NCBI GenBank assembly: GCA_036556695.1
Contig: DATBIY010000013.1
Span: 35,764 to 99,763, forward strand
Reading direction: 5' to 3'
From: DASSCW01 sp036556695
GTDB lineage: Bacteria; Chloroflexota; Limnocylindria; QHBO01
DNA length: 64,000 nucleotides
The position numbers and the translations under genes are program-made. Shown here one piece after another: positions 35,328 through 43,359 of the stretch. The notes below the pieces were generated by a model that saw nothing but the letters and a program-made list of their open reading frames with translations, made no database searches and was not told where the DNA came from. Position 1 is the first letter of the stretch. Every line of letters starts with the position of its first letter.

Positions 35328-36974
35328 TCAGCTGACAGGCAGGCCGATCGACTGGCGCCAGGCCGACATCGAGCTGGCAGCCGGCGAGGGGGTCTCGACG
35401 CTGACCGAGGCCGAGGCGACGACGGCCGGCGCCGGCGCCTCCAGGTCGGCGCCCGGCAGCGAGCCGGGACGGCCGAGCAGGAAGCCCTGCCCCACCGAGA
35501 CGCCCAGCCGATCCAGCTGCTCCAGCTGCTGGGGGAACTCGACACCCTCGGCGACCACCATCGCGCCGGTGCGCCCGGCCAGGGCCACCACCGACTCGAT
35601 CACCGCGCTGGACGAGGCGCTCGACGCGCTGCGCTGCACCAGCCCCAGGTCGACCTTGATGAGGTCGAAGGCCATCTCCGACAGGAGCCGCAGCCCGGCG
35701 TTGCCGGCGCCCACGTCATCGGCCGCCAGGCGGATGCCAGCACCACGACAGGTGTCCAGCTTCAGCCGCACCCGCTCGAGGTCGGTGATCGGTTGCTGCT
35801 CGGTGAGTTCGATGACCAGCCGCTCCGGCGGGAAGCCGTGGCGCGCCAGGATGCTCAGCAGGGCGGCGGTGCTGAACTCCGGCGCCTCGACCGTGGCCGG
35901 CGAAAGGTTGACCGTCAGGAAAACGCCTGCCGGCAGGGATCCGGCGCCGGCCACGATGGATTCCACGCAGTTGAGGTCCAGCTCGACCAGGTGGCCGCTG
36001 GCGGCAGCGGCCGCGAACAGCGTGCCGGGGTTGTCGAAGCGGGCCGGAGGCACCGGACGGATGAGCCCCTCGTAGCCCAGGGTCAGGCGGCTCTTGAGTT
36101 CGACGATCGGCTGGAAGACCGGACGCAGCAGGCTGCGAGCGATGACCTCGGCCACCGCCACGCCGGCGCCCCCTGGATCATCGACCGGCTGCTCGGCCGG
36201 ATCGAAGACCTGCACATCGGTGCGACCCGCGCGCTTGGCGGCGTACAGGGCGGTATCCGCCTGGGAGTAGAGCTGCGCACGGCTGCTGGCGAGCTCCGGC
36301 AGCGCCGAGATGCCCGCCGAGAAAGAGATGCTGGCCGGGGCGTCCTCCGCGCGCAGCGGCGGCTGCAGCGCCATGGCCAGCAGCCGGCGCGCCACGATGC
36401 GCGCGCCCTCGGCATCGGTGTGCGGCAGCAGGACGGCGAACTCGTCGCCGCCGATGCGGAACGGACGGTCGGCGCGACGCAGCCCGCCGGCGACCACCCG
36501 CCCGAAGTGCGCCAGGGCGCGATCGCCGGCGGCGTGGCCCTGTCCGTCATTGATGGCCTTGAACTCGTCGAGATCGATGATCACCAGCGACAGCGGCACG
36601 CCATAGCGGAGCGACCCCTCGACCTGGCGATCCAGCTCCTCCTGGAAGGCGCGGTGGTTGCCCAGGCCGGTCAGCGGGTCCTGCAGCGCGTCGGCCAGCG
36701 CCGCCTGGTAGCGGACCGAGAGGTCCTCGCGCGAGCGCGCCAGCGGAGAGACGACCAGGTGGTACAGCGCGAAACCGACCAGGCTGACCGCCAGCAACGC
36801 GCTGAGCAGGCCGCGCAACGGAGCCTCGCGCACGACGCCCGCCAGGAGCTGGTCGGCCACGATCGCCGCCAGCGAACTGGCCCCCAGCGCCACCGCCAGG
36901 CGCAGGGCGAGACCCGCCCGCGATTCGCGGGCGCTGCGCTCAGCCGCTCCGTTGGCAGTCGTCGCCTCGTTCAC
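35328..36974 (-). CDS. Membrane GGDEF-EAL protein (c-di-GMP turnover)
   Basis: The 548-residue protein has two membrane helices (about residues 23-75), then a GGDEF domain with DPLTGLGNHRAF, the intact active-site RIGGDEFAVLLP and a Y-x-x-K-type helix, and an EAL domain. In the EAL part the signature reads YEGLIRP instead of EAL, but VNLSP, ELTE, DDVGAGNAG, IKVDLGLV, VAEGVE and GQGF keep most metal and catalytic residues. Synthase activity is likely; phosphodiesterase activity is plausible. GTG 36974 has GGGAG about 8 nt upstream. A c-di-GMP-binding YajQ-type gene lies elsewhere in the window. Confidence 0.9.
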   Translation of the reverse strand: MNEATTANGAAERSARESRAGLALRLAVALGASSLAAIVADQLLAGVVREAPLRGLLSALLAVSLVGFALYHLVVSPLARSREDLSVRYQAALADALQDPLTGLGNHRAFQEELDRQVEGSLRYGVPLSLVIIDLDEFKAINDGQGHAAGDRALAHFGRVVAGGLRRADRPFRIGGDEFAVLLPHTDAEGARIVARRLLAMALQPPLRAEDAPASISFSAGISALPELASSRAQLYSQADTALYAAKRAGRTDVQVFDPAEQPVDDPGGAGVAVAEVIARSLLRPVFQPIVELKSRLTLGYEGLIRPVPPARFDNPGTLFAAAAASGHLVELDLNCVESIVAGAGSLPAGVFLTVNLSPATVEAPEFSTAALLSILARHGFPPERLVIELTEQQPITDLERVRLKLDTCRGAGIRLAADDVGAGNAGLRLLSEMAFDLIKVDLGLVQRSASSASSSAVIESVVALAGRTGAMVVAEGVEFPQQLEQLDRLGVSVGQGFLLGRPGSLPGADLEAPAPAVVASASVSVETPSPAASSMSAWRQSIGLPVS

Positions 36975-37124
36975 TCCGTTCTCCCGAGGCCCCCGGTGTT
37001 GTTGGCGCACGGTCGCACAGGTGCGGGGGGACCTCAACTAGCCGGAAAGTACCGAACCGGACTGCACGGCACCGAATTGCAGCGTCGTCCGAGGTTCTCG
37101 CGCGTCGGCGCGAAGCGGGGGATC

Positions 37125-37133
37125 GGCTAGGAT
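37125..37133 (+). promoter_or_regulatory. Candidate extended -10 box of hflX
   Basis: GGCTAGGAT lies 12 nt before ATG 37146, with GGGAG between. This is an example of the recurrent box in a gene that keeps a short leader. Confidence 0.45.
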
Positions 37134-37145
37134 GGGAGCGAACAG

Positions 37146-38447
37146 ATGTCCGATCGCAGCCGCATGGTCGATCTCACGGCGCCCACCGAGCGCGCTTTCC
37201 TGATCGGCATGGAAGACCCTTCCAATGGCCGCTGGCCGATCTCCCGCAGCCTCGCCGAGCTCGGCGCGCTGGCGGAGACGGCCGGTGCCACCGTGGTCGG
37301 CAGCGCCTTCCAGCGGCGCGCCATGCCGGACCCGGTGTGGTACTTCGGCAAGGGCCGCGCGGCCGAGCTGGTCGACGAGAAGAACGCCAGCGGCTTCAAC
37401 CTGCTGATCGTCGATGACGAGCTGGCCCCGAATCAGCAGCGCAGCCTGGAGAAGCTCCTCGACTGCAAGGTGCTCGACCGCTCGGCGCTGATCATCGACA
37501 TCTTCGCCCGCCACGCCCGCACCCGCGAGGGCCGGCTGCAGGTGGAGCTGGCCGCGCTCGAGTACCACCTGCCGCGGCTGACGCGCCTGTGGACGCACCT
37601 GTCACGCACCGCCGGCGGCATCGGCACCCGCGGACCCGGCGAGAGCCAGCTGGAGACCGACCGCCGGCTGATTCGCGAGAAGATCCAGAAGGTGCGCCGC
37701 GAGCTGGCGGACGTGAAGCGCCATCGGGCGACCGCCGGTCGCCAGCGTGACCGTGCCGAAGTCGCCAGCGTGGCGCTGGTGGGCTACACCAACGCCGGCA
37801 AGAGCACGCTGCTCAACGCGCTGGCCGGAGCGGACGTGTTTGCCGCCGACATGCTGTTCGCCACCCTGGATCCCACCAGCCGGGCGATGATTCTGCCGGG
37901 CGGGCAGCGGGTGGTCATCAGCGACACCGTGGGATTCATCAACAAGCTGCCGCACGACCTGGTCGAGGCATTCCGCGCCACGCTGGAGGAGGTGATCCGC
38001 GCCGATCTGCTTCTGGAGGTGGTGGATGCGGCCGATCCGAACTTCATCGGCCAGCAGCAGGCGGTGCAGGCAGTGCTCGACGAGCTGGGCGCCGGCGACA
38101 AGCCACGGATCACCGTCTTCAACAAGATCGACCTGCTTGACGCTGACCTGCGCACGGAGCCGATGCCCGCCAGCCCGGACTCCGCCTTCGTCTCGGCAGC
38201 CAGCGGTGAGGGCCTGGACGGCCTGCGCCAGCAGATCGCCGATGCGCTGCGCGCCCAGATGGAGCAGGTCGACAACGTGGTGCCATACGCCCGGGGCGAG
38301 CTGGTGGCCCGCGCCCGCGCCTCCGGCGAGGTCGACGAGGCCTACACCGACGCCGGCATCCGGCTGTCAGGCCACCTGCCACCGTCCATCGCCGCCGAGG
38401 TGCGCAACGCGGCCGCCCTCAACGGGCGCCGGAGCAGCCGGCGCTGA
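37146..38447 (+). CDS. hflX: GTPase HflX
   Basis: HflX is a ribosome-splitting GTPase acting in stress. The 433-residue protein has the N-terminal domain with GSAFQRRAMPDPVWYFGKGR, the GIGTRGPGESQLETDRR linker, and the G domain with VALVGYTNAGKSTLLNALAG (G1), the DPTSR region, VISDTVGFINKLPHDLVEAF (G3) and FNKIDLL (G4). The stop TGA overlaps a CTG that appears to start the next gene. Confidence 0.96.
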   Translation: MSDRSRMVDLTAPTERAFLIGMEDPSNGRWPISRSLAELGALAETAGATVVGSAFQRRAMPDPVWYFGKGRAAELVDEKNASGFNLLIVDDELAPNQQRSLEKLLDCKVLDRSALIIDIFARHARTREGRLQVELAALEYHLPRLTRLWTHLSRTAGGIGTRGPGESQLETDRRLIREKIQKVRRELADVKRHRATAGRQRDRAEVASVALVGYTNAGKSTLLNALAGADVFAADMLFATLDPTSRAMILPGGQRVVISDTVGFINKLPHDLVEAFRATLEEVIRADLLLEVVDAADPNFIGQQQAVQAVLDELGAGDKPRITVFNKIDLLDADLRTEPMPASPDSAFVSAASGEGLDGLRQQIADALRAQMEQVDNVVPYARGELVARARASGEVDEAYTDAGIRLSGHLPPSIAAEVRNAAALNGRRSSRR

Positions 38448-39406
38448 GCGATCCGATCGCGGTCACGGCCGACGCCATCCGTGCGGCGGTCGGGGACATC
38501 CCGCCCGCCTTTCGCGACAGCCCGCAGTTCGTGTCCGAGCCGCTCAGCGCGTGGCTCGGCCGTCCGGTGGTCGTGAAGGTCGAGACCGTCAACCCGGTCG
38601 GCTGCTTCAAGGGCCGCGGGACCTGGCTGTCGGTCCGTCATCTCGTCGCCGCCGGGGTGGTGGGGGAGTCGCGCGGCCTGGTGGTGGCGTCCGCCGGCAA
38701 CTTCGGACAGGGCGTGGCCTATGCCGCGCGGGCCATGAACGTGCCGGTCAGCGTCGTTGCCGCGCGTTCCGCCAATCCGGCGAAGGTCGAGGCCATGCGC
38801 CGCCTGGGCGCCGACGTGCAGCTGGTCGGCGAAGACTTCGACGCCGCGCGAGCTGCAGCCGCCGAGAACGCCGACCGCCAGGGCTGGCAGCTGCTGGTGG
38901 ACGGCCAAGATCCGTGGATCACCATTGGTGCCGGTACGATGGCCGTCGAGCTGACCGATGCGGTCTCGCGCAGCGATCTGCCCGCGCTGCAGGCGCTCTA
39001 CGTGCCGGTTGGCAACGGGGCGCTGATCGGCGGGGTCGGGACCTGGCTGAAGGCCGCCTCACCGGCCACGCGCGTCATCGGCGTTCAGGCGGAGCGCGCA
39101 CCTGCGATGACGCTCTCGTGGCAGCAGCAGCGCACCGTGGCGACGGAGACAGCCGATACCGTGGCTGACGGCATCGCGGTGCGCGTCCCGGTGGCGGAAG
39201 CCCTGACGGTGATGCGCGGCAGCGTGGACGACATGGTGCTCGTATCCGAGGAAGCGATCATCGCAGCGCAGAACGAGCTCAGCGCGGCGCTGCCGCTGGC
39301 GATCGAAGCCTCGGGTGCAGCTGCCTGGGCGGCGATGCGCACAGCTCCGGCGAGTGCCGGCGCTGTGGCCTTCGTCCTGACCGGCGGAAACGTGCCGCCG
39401 GGCTGA
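38444..39406 (+). CDS. PLP-dependent threonine dehydratase-like enzyme, apparent CTG start
   Basis: The protein of about 320 residues belongs to the fold-type II PLP enzymes (threonine/serine dehydratase, serine racemase). The PLP lysine is in NPVGCFKGRGTW; VVASAGNFGQGVAYAARAM matches the SxGNxxQ loop and VPVGNGALIGGVGTW the phosphate-binding glycine loop. Homology starts at VTADAIRAAVGDI, upstream of the first canonical start (GTG 38531). The only usable codon there is CTG 38444, which overlaps the hflX stop as CTGA, like the ATGA/GTGA couplings around it. The SAGNFGQG variant may shift substrate specificity. Confidence 0.8.
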   Translation: MSDPIAVTADAIRAAVGDIPPAFRDSPQFVSEPLSAWLGRPVVVKVETVNPVGCFKGRGTWLSVRHLVAAGVVGESRGLVVASAGNFGQGVAYAARAMNVPVSVVAARSANPAKVEAMRRLGADVQLVGEDFDAARAAAAENADRQGWQLLVDGQDPWITIGAGTMAVELTDAVSRSDLPALQALYVPVGNGALIGGVGTWLKAASPATRVIGVQAERAPAMTLSWQQQRTVATETADTVADGIAVRVPVAEALTVMRGSVDDMVLVSEEAIIAAQNELSAALPLAIEASGAAAWAAMRTAPASAGAVAFVLTGGNVPPG

Positions 39407-39407
39407 T

Positions 39408-39656
39408 TCAGGAGTGGCTGTCCGCGGTTGCGATGTGCGGTGCGGGAGCGGCAGCCGGTCGAGTGCGGCGCACGATCCGCTCGCGCAGCTTCAGGCCCGC
39501 GAGCAGATACACGGCGCAGCCGATCATCATCAGGCCGTAGCCGCCTGCCATCCGGGCAACATCGGCTGGATAGGTCATGCCGACGATGACCAGCAAGGAC
39601 CCGGTGAACGCGCCGGCCCAGCCTGCGCCCCAGAACGCGGGATGCGTCTTCTTCAT
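39408..39656 (-). CDS. Small two-helix membrane protein, unknown
   Basis: The 82-residue product has two hydrophobic segments (AGAFTGSLLVIVGMTYPADV and GYGLMMIGCAVYLLAGLKL), a basic stretch RERIVRRTR and an Ala/Pro-rich tail. No family is recognised. On the minus strand TACGCT ends 6 nt before ATG 39656, another candidate leaderless start. Confidence 0.5.
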   Translation of the reverse strand: MKKTHPAFWGAGWAGAFTGSLLVIVGMTYPADVARMAGGYGLMMIGCAVYLLAGLKLRERIVRRTRPAAAPAPHIATADSHS

Positions 39657-39780
39657 GATGCGAGCGTAGGGAATGGCGCGGCGACCAGCGATGATCCAAG
39701 GGTCCCGTTGGCGCCCACCAGAAGTCCCGGCACGGCCCGCCTATGCACTTCCCCAAAGATATGTTATGTGACGTGGCGGC

Positions 39781-41226
39781 TCAGGACGGCGAAAGCGGAT
39801 CCCCGACATGGTAGACCGGCCCTGCGCCGACCTTGTCAGCAGCGGCACATACCGGTCCCACCAGTGGTGAGCCAAGGCGCACCACGCCAATCGCAGTCTG
39901 ACCGGCGTCGGCCTGCGCCTGGCCGATAATGCTGATCCAGTGCGGCGGCGGCTCACCGGCTGTTATGTCGAGCGTTGCAGCCACACGGCGCACCTGCTGC
40001 CAGGTGTGTGGCGCATCGACGGCGATCATCGCGAAACCGGTGAATGCAACAGCCTGGTTGTCGAAGCGGAGCCGATACACGCCGGCGCCGCCGTGGTTAG
40101 CTGCCTCTGCCAAGCAGCGGGTGCCGTCCCAGGAGGCGCGAACCTCTCCGTCAAGCGCAAACGGCTCACCCCTGGGATCGCCCGCTGTCAGCGCTTCGAG
40201 GAACGCCCCCACGGCCAGTGCCGGCTCCGTGCCCGTGCTCACCCGGGCCGTGGGACCGGCGCTCACGCGCGCAAGGTGGCCCGCACCCGCGCCCTCCTGC
40301 ACGATCGACAGCGCAACGTCCTCCCAGGTCACCAGGTCAGGATCGAGCAGCGCCAGCGCCGCGAGCTCGTCCCACAGGAACGTGCCGCCCTGCCATAGGT
40401 ACGGATTCAAAGTCAGCAGCTCATACGCCAGGTTCGCAGCCGCCGAACCATTGCTCGCGTCCAGTTCCTGGTAGATCTCACCGCTGAGCGGCACCTGGTC
40501 GGTCGCGTCCAGGGTCACCAGGCGCACCGGCACGCCCAGCGGCAGTACCTGCGCCACTGCGGCTGGATCGGCGGCGAAGTTCCATTCCAGCGATGGCTCG
40601 ACCGGCGTGCTCCCGTCCAGCATCACGTTCCCGGGTGCGTCCAGGGTGCCTCCCATGGCGTGGATGGCCGCCACTCGACCAACGACGTCCGTCCGCGTCG
40701 CGAACAGGTCCTGCAGGTTGGTCCATGGTCCCAACTCGACGATGGTGACCGGCGATTGGGCCGTCACTAGCGCATCGGCCAGCACGTTGACCGCGCCGCC
40801 TGGCGTACCGACCGAGGCGTCCGGCAGGCCGAGGCCATATCCGCCGTCTGCCGCCGCGCGCCATTCTTCAGGAAAGGCGCGTGCACCGGCCCCTGGCTGC
40901 TCGCGGCCACAGCCGATGGGGATGTCTCCCCCACCAAGCTCGTGCAGCAGTCCATGCAGCACGCGCACGCCACCGCTGCAATGGGCCAAACCGGTGCCAG
41001 CCACCGTGACCGCCCGGACGTCAACGTCACCACTGGAAAGCAGCACGGCGAGGGCAAGGATGTCATCGGCGCCCATGTCGGTGTCGACCACAACCTGGCG
41101 CGGTCCTTCGCTCGTCGAGGCCGTCGGTGTCGCGGATTGACTGCCAGAACCGCCACAGGCCGCCAGCGCCGCGGCAACGGCGAGGACGCCCGCCTTGCAT
41201 GCACTGGGACGCGAACGGCGCCTCAT
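39781..41226 (-). CDS. Lipoprotein with inosine-uridine nucleoside hydrolase domain
   Basis: The 481-residue protein starts with a lipoprotein signal (basic residues, AGVLAVAAALAAC with the lipobox Cys) and a Ser/Thr-rich linker. The nucleoside hydrolase domain shows the metal site VVVDTDMGADDILALAVLL (DTDxGxDD), IHAMGGTLDAPGN, SLEWNFAADPAAVAQVL and FLWDELAALALLDP. The last ~150 residues form a beta-rich extension with no recognised family. It would cleave nucleosides outside the membrane and supply bases to the purine permease; this link is inferred. Confidence 0.85.
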   Translation of the reverse strand: MRRRSRPSACKAGVLAVAAALAACGGSGSQSATPTASTSEGPRQVVVDTDMGADDILALAVLLSSGDVDVRAVTVAGTGLAHCSGGVRVLHGLLHELGGGDIPIGCGREQPGAGARAFPEEWRAAADGGYGLGLPDASVGTPGGAVNVLADALVTAQSPVTIVELGPWTNLQDLFATRTDVVGRVAAIHAMGGTLDAPGNVMLDGSTPVEPSLEWNFAADPAAVAQVLPLGVPVRLVTLDATDQVPLSGEIYQELDASNGSAAANLAYELLTLNPYLWQGGTFLWDELAALALLDPDLVTWEDVALSIVQEGAGAGHLARVSAGPTARVSTGTEPALAVGAFLEALTAGDPRGEPFALDGEVRASWDGTRCLAEAANHGGAGVYRLRFDNQAVAFTGFAMIAVDAPHTWQQVRRVAATLDITAGEPPPHWISIIGQAQADAGQTAIGVVRLGSPLVGPVCAAADKVGAGPVYHVGDPLSPS

Positions 41227-41304
41227 GCACTCCAGTTCACGCTCCAGGGCGCTAATCGGAAAGGGCCGAATGCCCTGCCGGCCATATGCCCGAGCCGCCC
41301 GAAC

Positions 41305-42498
41305 CTAGCTCGATCCGGCCACCAGCTCACGCGCGAGCGGCGTGGCGAAGCGCGGCACCACCTGCGTCGCGCGCAGCCACTCGGTAAGCCGCGCGGCGTC
41401 CGCAGCAACCGCATCCGAAGCCTCCGCGCCGATGTCCTCCAGCAGCCGCGTCACGACCTCGCCGGAGGGCAGGACGGCCCAGCCGCCGACAATGCGGCCG
41501 TCGCACCAGATCGTCGGCCCCGCATTGCCGGCGGTGTCGAACAGCTGCGCGCGGTGCGGGCCGAGGTACCAGTCGCGGACCTTCCAGCCCATGGTCGTCG
41601 GATCCAGCGCCGGCAGCAGCGCCACCCAGGGATCGACGGGCGGCGATGGTTTGGCATCATCCGGCAGCACGTAGGCCGGGCCAGCATCGGTCATGAGGCG
41701 GATCGCGCCGCTCCTGGCGATGGCTGCGCGCCCGTCGCGGGCGGACCAGCCCGTCCACCAGCGCACGTCCGCCTCCGTGACGGGGCCGAAGCGCCCGATG
41801 TACCGGCCGACGAGATCCGCCTGGGCCTCTGCCTCCGAAATGGCCGGCAGCGGCGCTCCGAGCCAGCGGGCCATGGTCGTCCAGCGATACTGGCTGCTGA
41901 GCCACGTTCCGCGCGGCCGGGCGCGGACCAGGCGTCCCTCGACTGCCAGGGTGAGCAGCATCCGGCTGGCCATGCTGACCTCGCCCTCCAGGCGCTGTCC
42001 AGGGTTGAGCAGCGCCCGTGCAGCGAGCATCGGGACGGTCTCAGTGAGCTCCCGCGCGCTCATCTCGCCACGCTCCTCGAATGCGGCCAGGACTGCCGTC
42101 TCCGCGTGCGCCAGCCAGGCGTCGACGTCAGCCACGCCGAGCTGCGCTACGAGCGCCCTCGTGCGCCGCCGTTCGTTTCGCGCAACGCCGCCCGCCGCCG
42201 CTGCCTGGACGATCGACGCGTCCTCGGTCGGCACCACGAATACGGTCCGCCGCATGGCCAGCAGCCGAACCAGCGTCCGCCGCTCGTACAGCGCGTCGTC
42301 GATGGACTGCACCGACGGCTCCTTCATCCGCGCCCACGCCGAAAGATAAACGCTCGACGCGTCGGTCCCGTGCAGGCACACCACCGATTGGGCCGCATCC
42401 TTCGGCGCGTCCGCCCGGGCCCAGGGCGCGAGGCAGTGCCGCACCGCCAGCCGACGCCTGCGCTCCCCGACGTCGATCTGCGCGTGGGTACCGGTCAT
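41305..42498 (-). CDS. Winged-helix DNA-binding protein (HTH_42/AlkZ-like superfamily)
   Basis: The 397-residue protein resembles the winged-helix superfamily that includes the DNA glycosylases AlkZ and YcaQ: a start with QSVVCLHGTDASSVYLSAWA, RRTLVRLLAMRRTVFVVP, GPVTEADVRWWTGW and LLPALDPTTMGWKVRDWYLG. In AlkZ and YcaQ the catalytic motif has glutamines (Q-x-Q/D); here the aligned stretch is LHGTD, so glycosylase activity is doubtful. Its ATG overlaps the MTHFR stop (ATGA) and it is the last gene of that operon. Confidence 0.8.
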   Translation of the reverse strand: MTGTHAQIDVGERRRRLAVRHCLAPWARADAPKDAAQSVVCLHGTDASSVYLSAWARMKEPSVQSIDDALYERRTLVRLLAMRRTVFVVPTEDASIVQAAAAGGVARNERRRTRALVAQLGVADVDAWLAHAETAVLAAFEERGEMSARELTETVPMLAARALLNPGQRLEGEVSMASRMLLTLAVEGRLVRARPRGTWLSSQYRWTTMARWLGAPLPAISEAEAQADLVGRYIGRFGPVTEADVRWWTGWSARDGRAAIARSGAIRLMTDAGPAYVLPDDAKPSPPVDPWVALLPALDPTTMGWKVRDWYLGPHRAQLFDTAGNAGPTIWCDGRIVGGWAVLPSGEVVTRLLEDIGAEASDAVAADAARLTEWLRATQVVPRFATPLARELVAGSS

Positions 42499-43358
42499 CC
42501 GCCGTCGGTCGTCAGCGACGCCAGCAGGCGGCGGCGCCAGGCCTCCGTCTGCCGCACCTGGTTGAAGGTGAAGACGTGGAGCCCGCGCACGCCGGCTTCC
42601 GCGTCCGCCAGGGTGGGCGCCAGGTCAGTCAGCAGGCCATCGGGCCGATATCCCCCGGGCCTCAGCAGCCGGGTGACCAAGCTGCCCTGCTTGGCGACGA
42701 AGCGGGCGGCATCGGCCACGCCGATGCGCGTGCTGATGCGCAGGAGACGCGTGGCCTCGACGTCGCCGGGGATGCCCACGTCGATGGGCAGCGTGATGCC
42801 CGCCTCGCGCGTCCGCCACAGCCAGGCCGTCAGCCCATCGGCGTCGAAGCACAGCTGCGTGGTCATGTAGTCGGCATATGGCGCCTTGGCGGCCAGCGCG
42901 GCCGCCAGGGATGCGTCGGGGATGCTCGGATGCCCCTGCGGGTAGGCGGCGATGCCGATCTCGCGCAGGTGGTGGCCGGCCTCGGCCATGTCGCGCAGCA
43001 GGGCCAGCGCATCCGGGTAGACGCCCGCGTCGCGCTCGTCACCGCCGACTACGAAGGCGCGGTCCAGGCCCGCGTCGCGCATGCGTGCCAGCAGCGCCCG
43101 CCGATGCGGCCGGTCGCGCACCATGCGCGCCGCCAGGTGGATCACCACCTGGAAGCCCCGCTCCCGAAGTCGCTTCCCCACCTCTATGCTGGCTTCGAGC
43201 CCTTTCCCAGGTGAGGCCGTTACCGCCAGCAGGGCGCCCGCCGGCAGCGCATCGAGCTGCTCGTCCAGGCTGCCCAGCGGCAGGACCTCCAGCTTGGCCG
43301 CGCCCAGCAGGCGCCCCAGCGTTTCGCGCACGGCGGGTTCGAGCCGGCGGCGGCCCAC
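42495..43358 (-). CDS. Methylenetetrahydrofolate reductase family protein
   Basis: The 287-residue protein has the TIM-barrel MTHFR landmarks: LLAVTASPGKGLEASIEVGK, VVIHLAARMVRDRPHRRALL, AFVVGGDERDAGVYPDALA, IGIAAYPQGHPSIPD and ADYMTTQLCFDADGL, the last containing the conserved Q and F of the substrate site. It interconverts 5-methyl- and 5,10-methylene-tetrahydrofolate with FAD. GTG 43358 starts just after the stop of the GcvT-like gene (TAA-C-GTG). That pairing suggests oxidation of methyl-THF made by the GcvT-like enzyme. Confidence 0.88.
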   Translation of the reverse strand: MGRRRLEPAVRETLGRLLGAAKLEVLPLGSLDEQLDALPAGALLAVTASPGKGLEASIEVGKRLRERGFQVVIHLAARMVRDRPHRRALLARMRDAGLDRAFVVGGDERDAGVYPDALALLRDMAEAGHHLREIGIAAYPQGHPSIPDASLAAALAAKAPYADYMTTQLCFDADGLTAWLWRTREAGITLPIDVGIPGDVEATRLLRISTRIGVADAARFVAKQGSLVTRLLRPGGYRPDGLLTDLAPTLADAEAGVRGLHVFTFNQVRQTEAWRRRLLASLTTDGG

Positions 43359-43359
43359 G

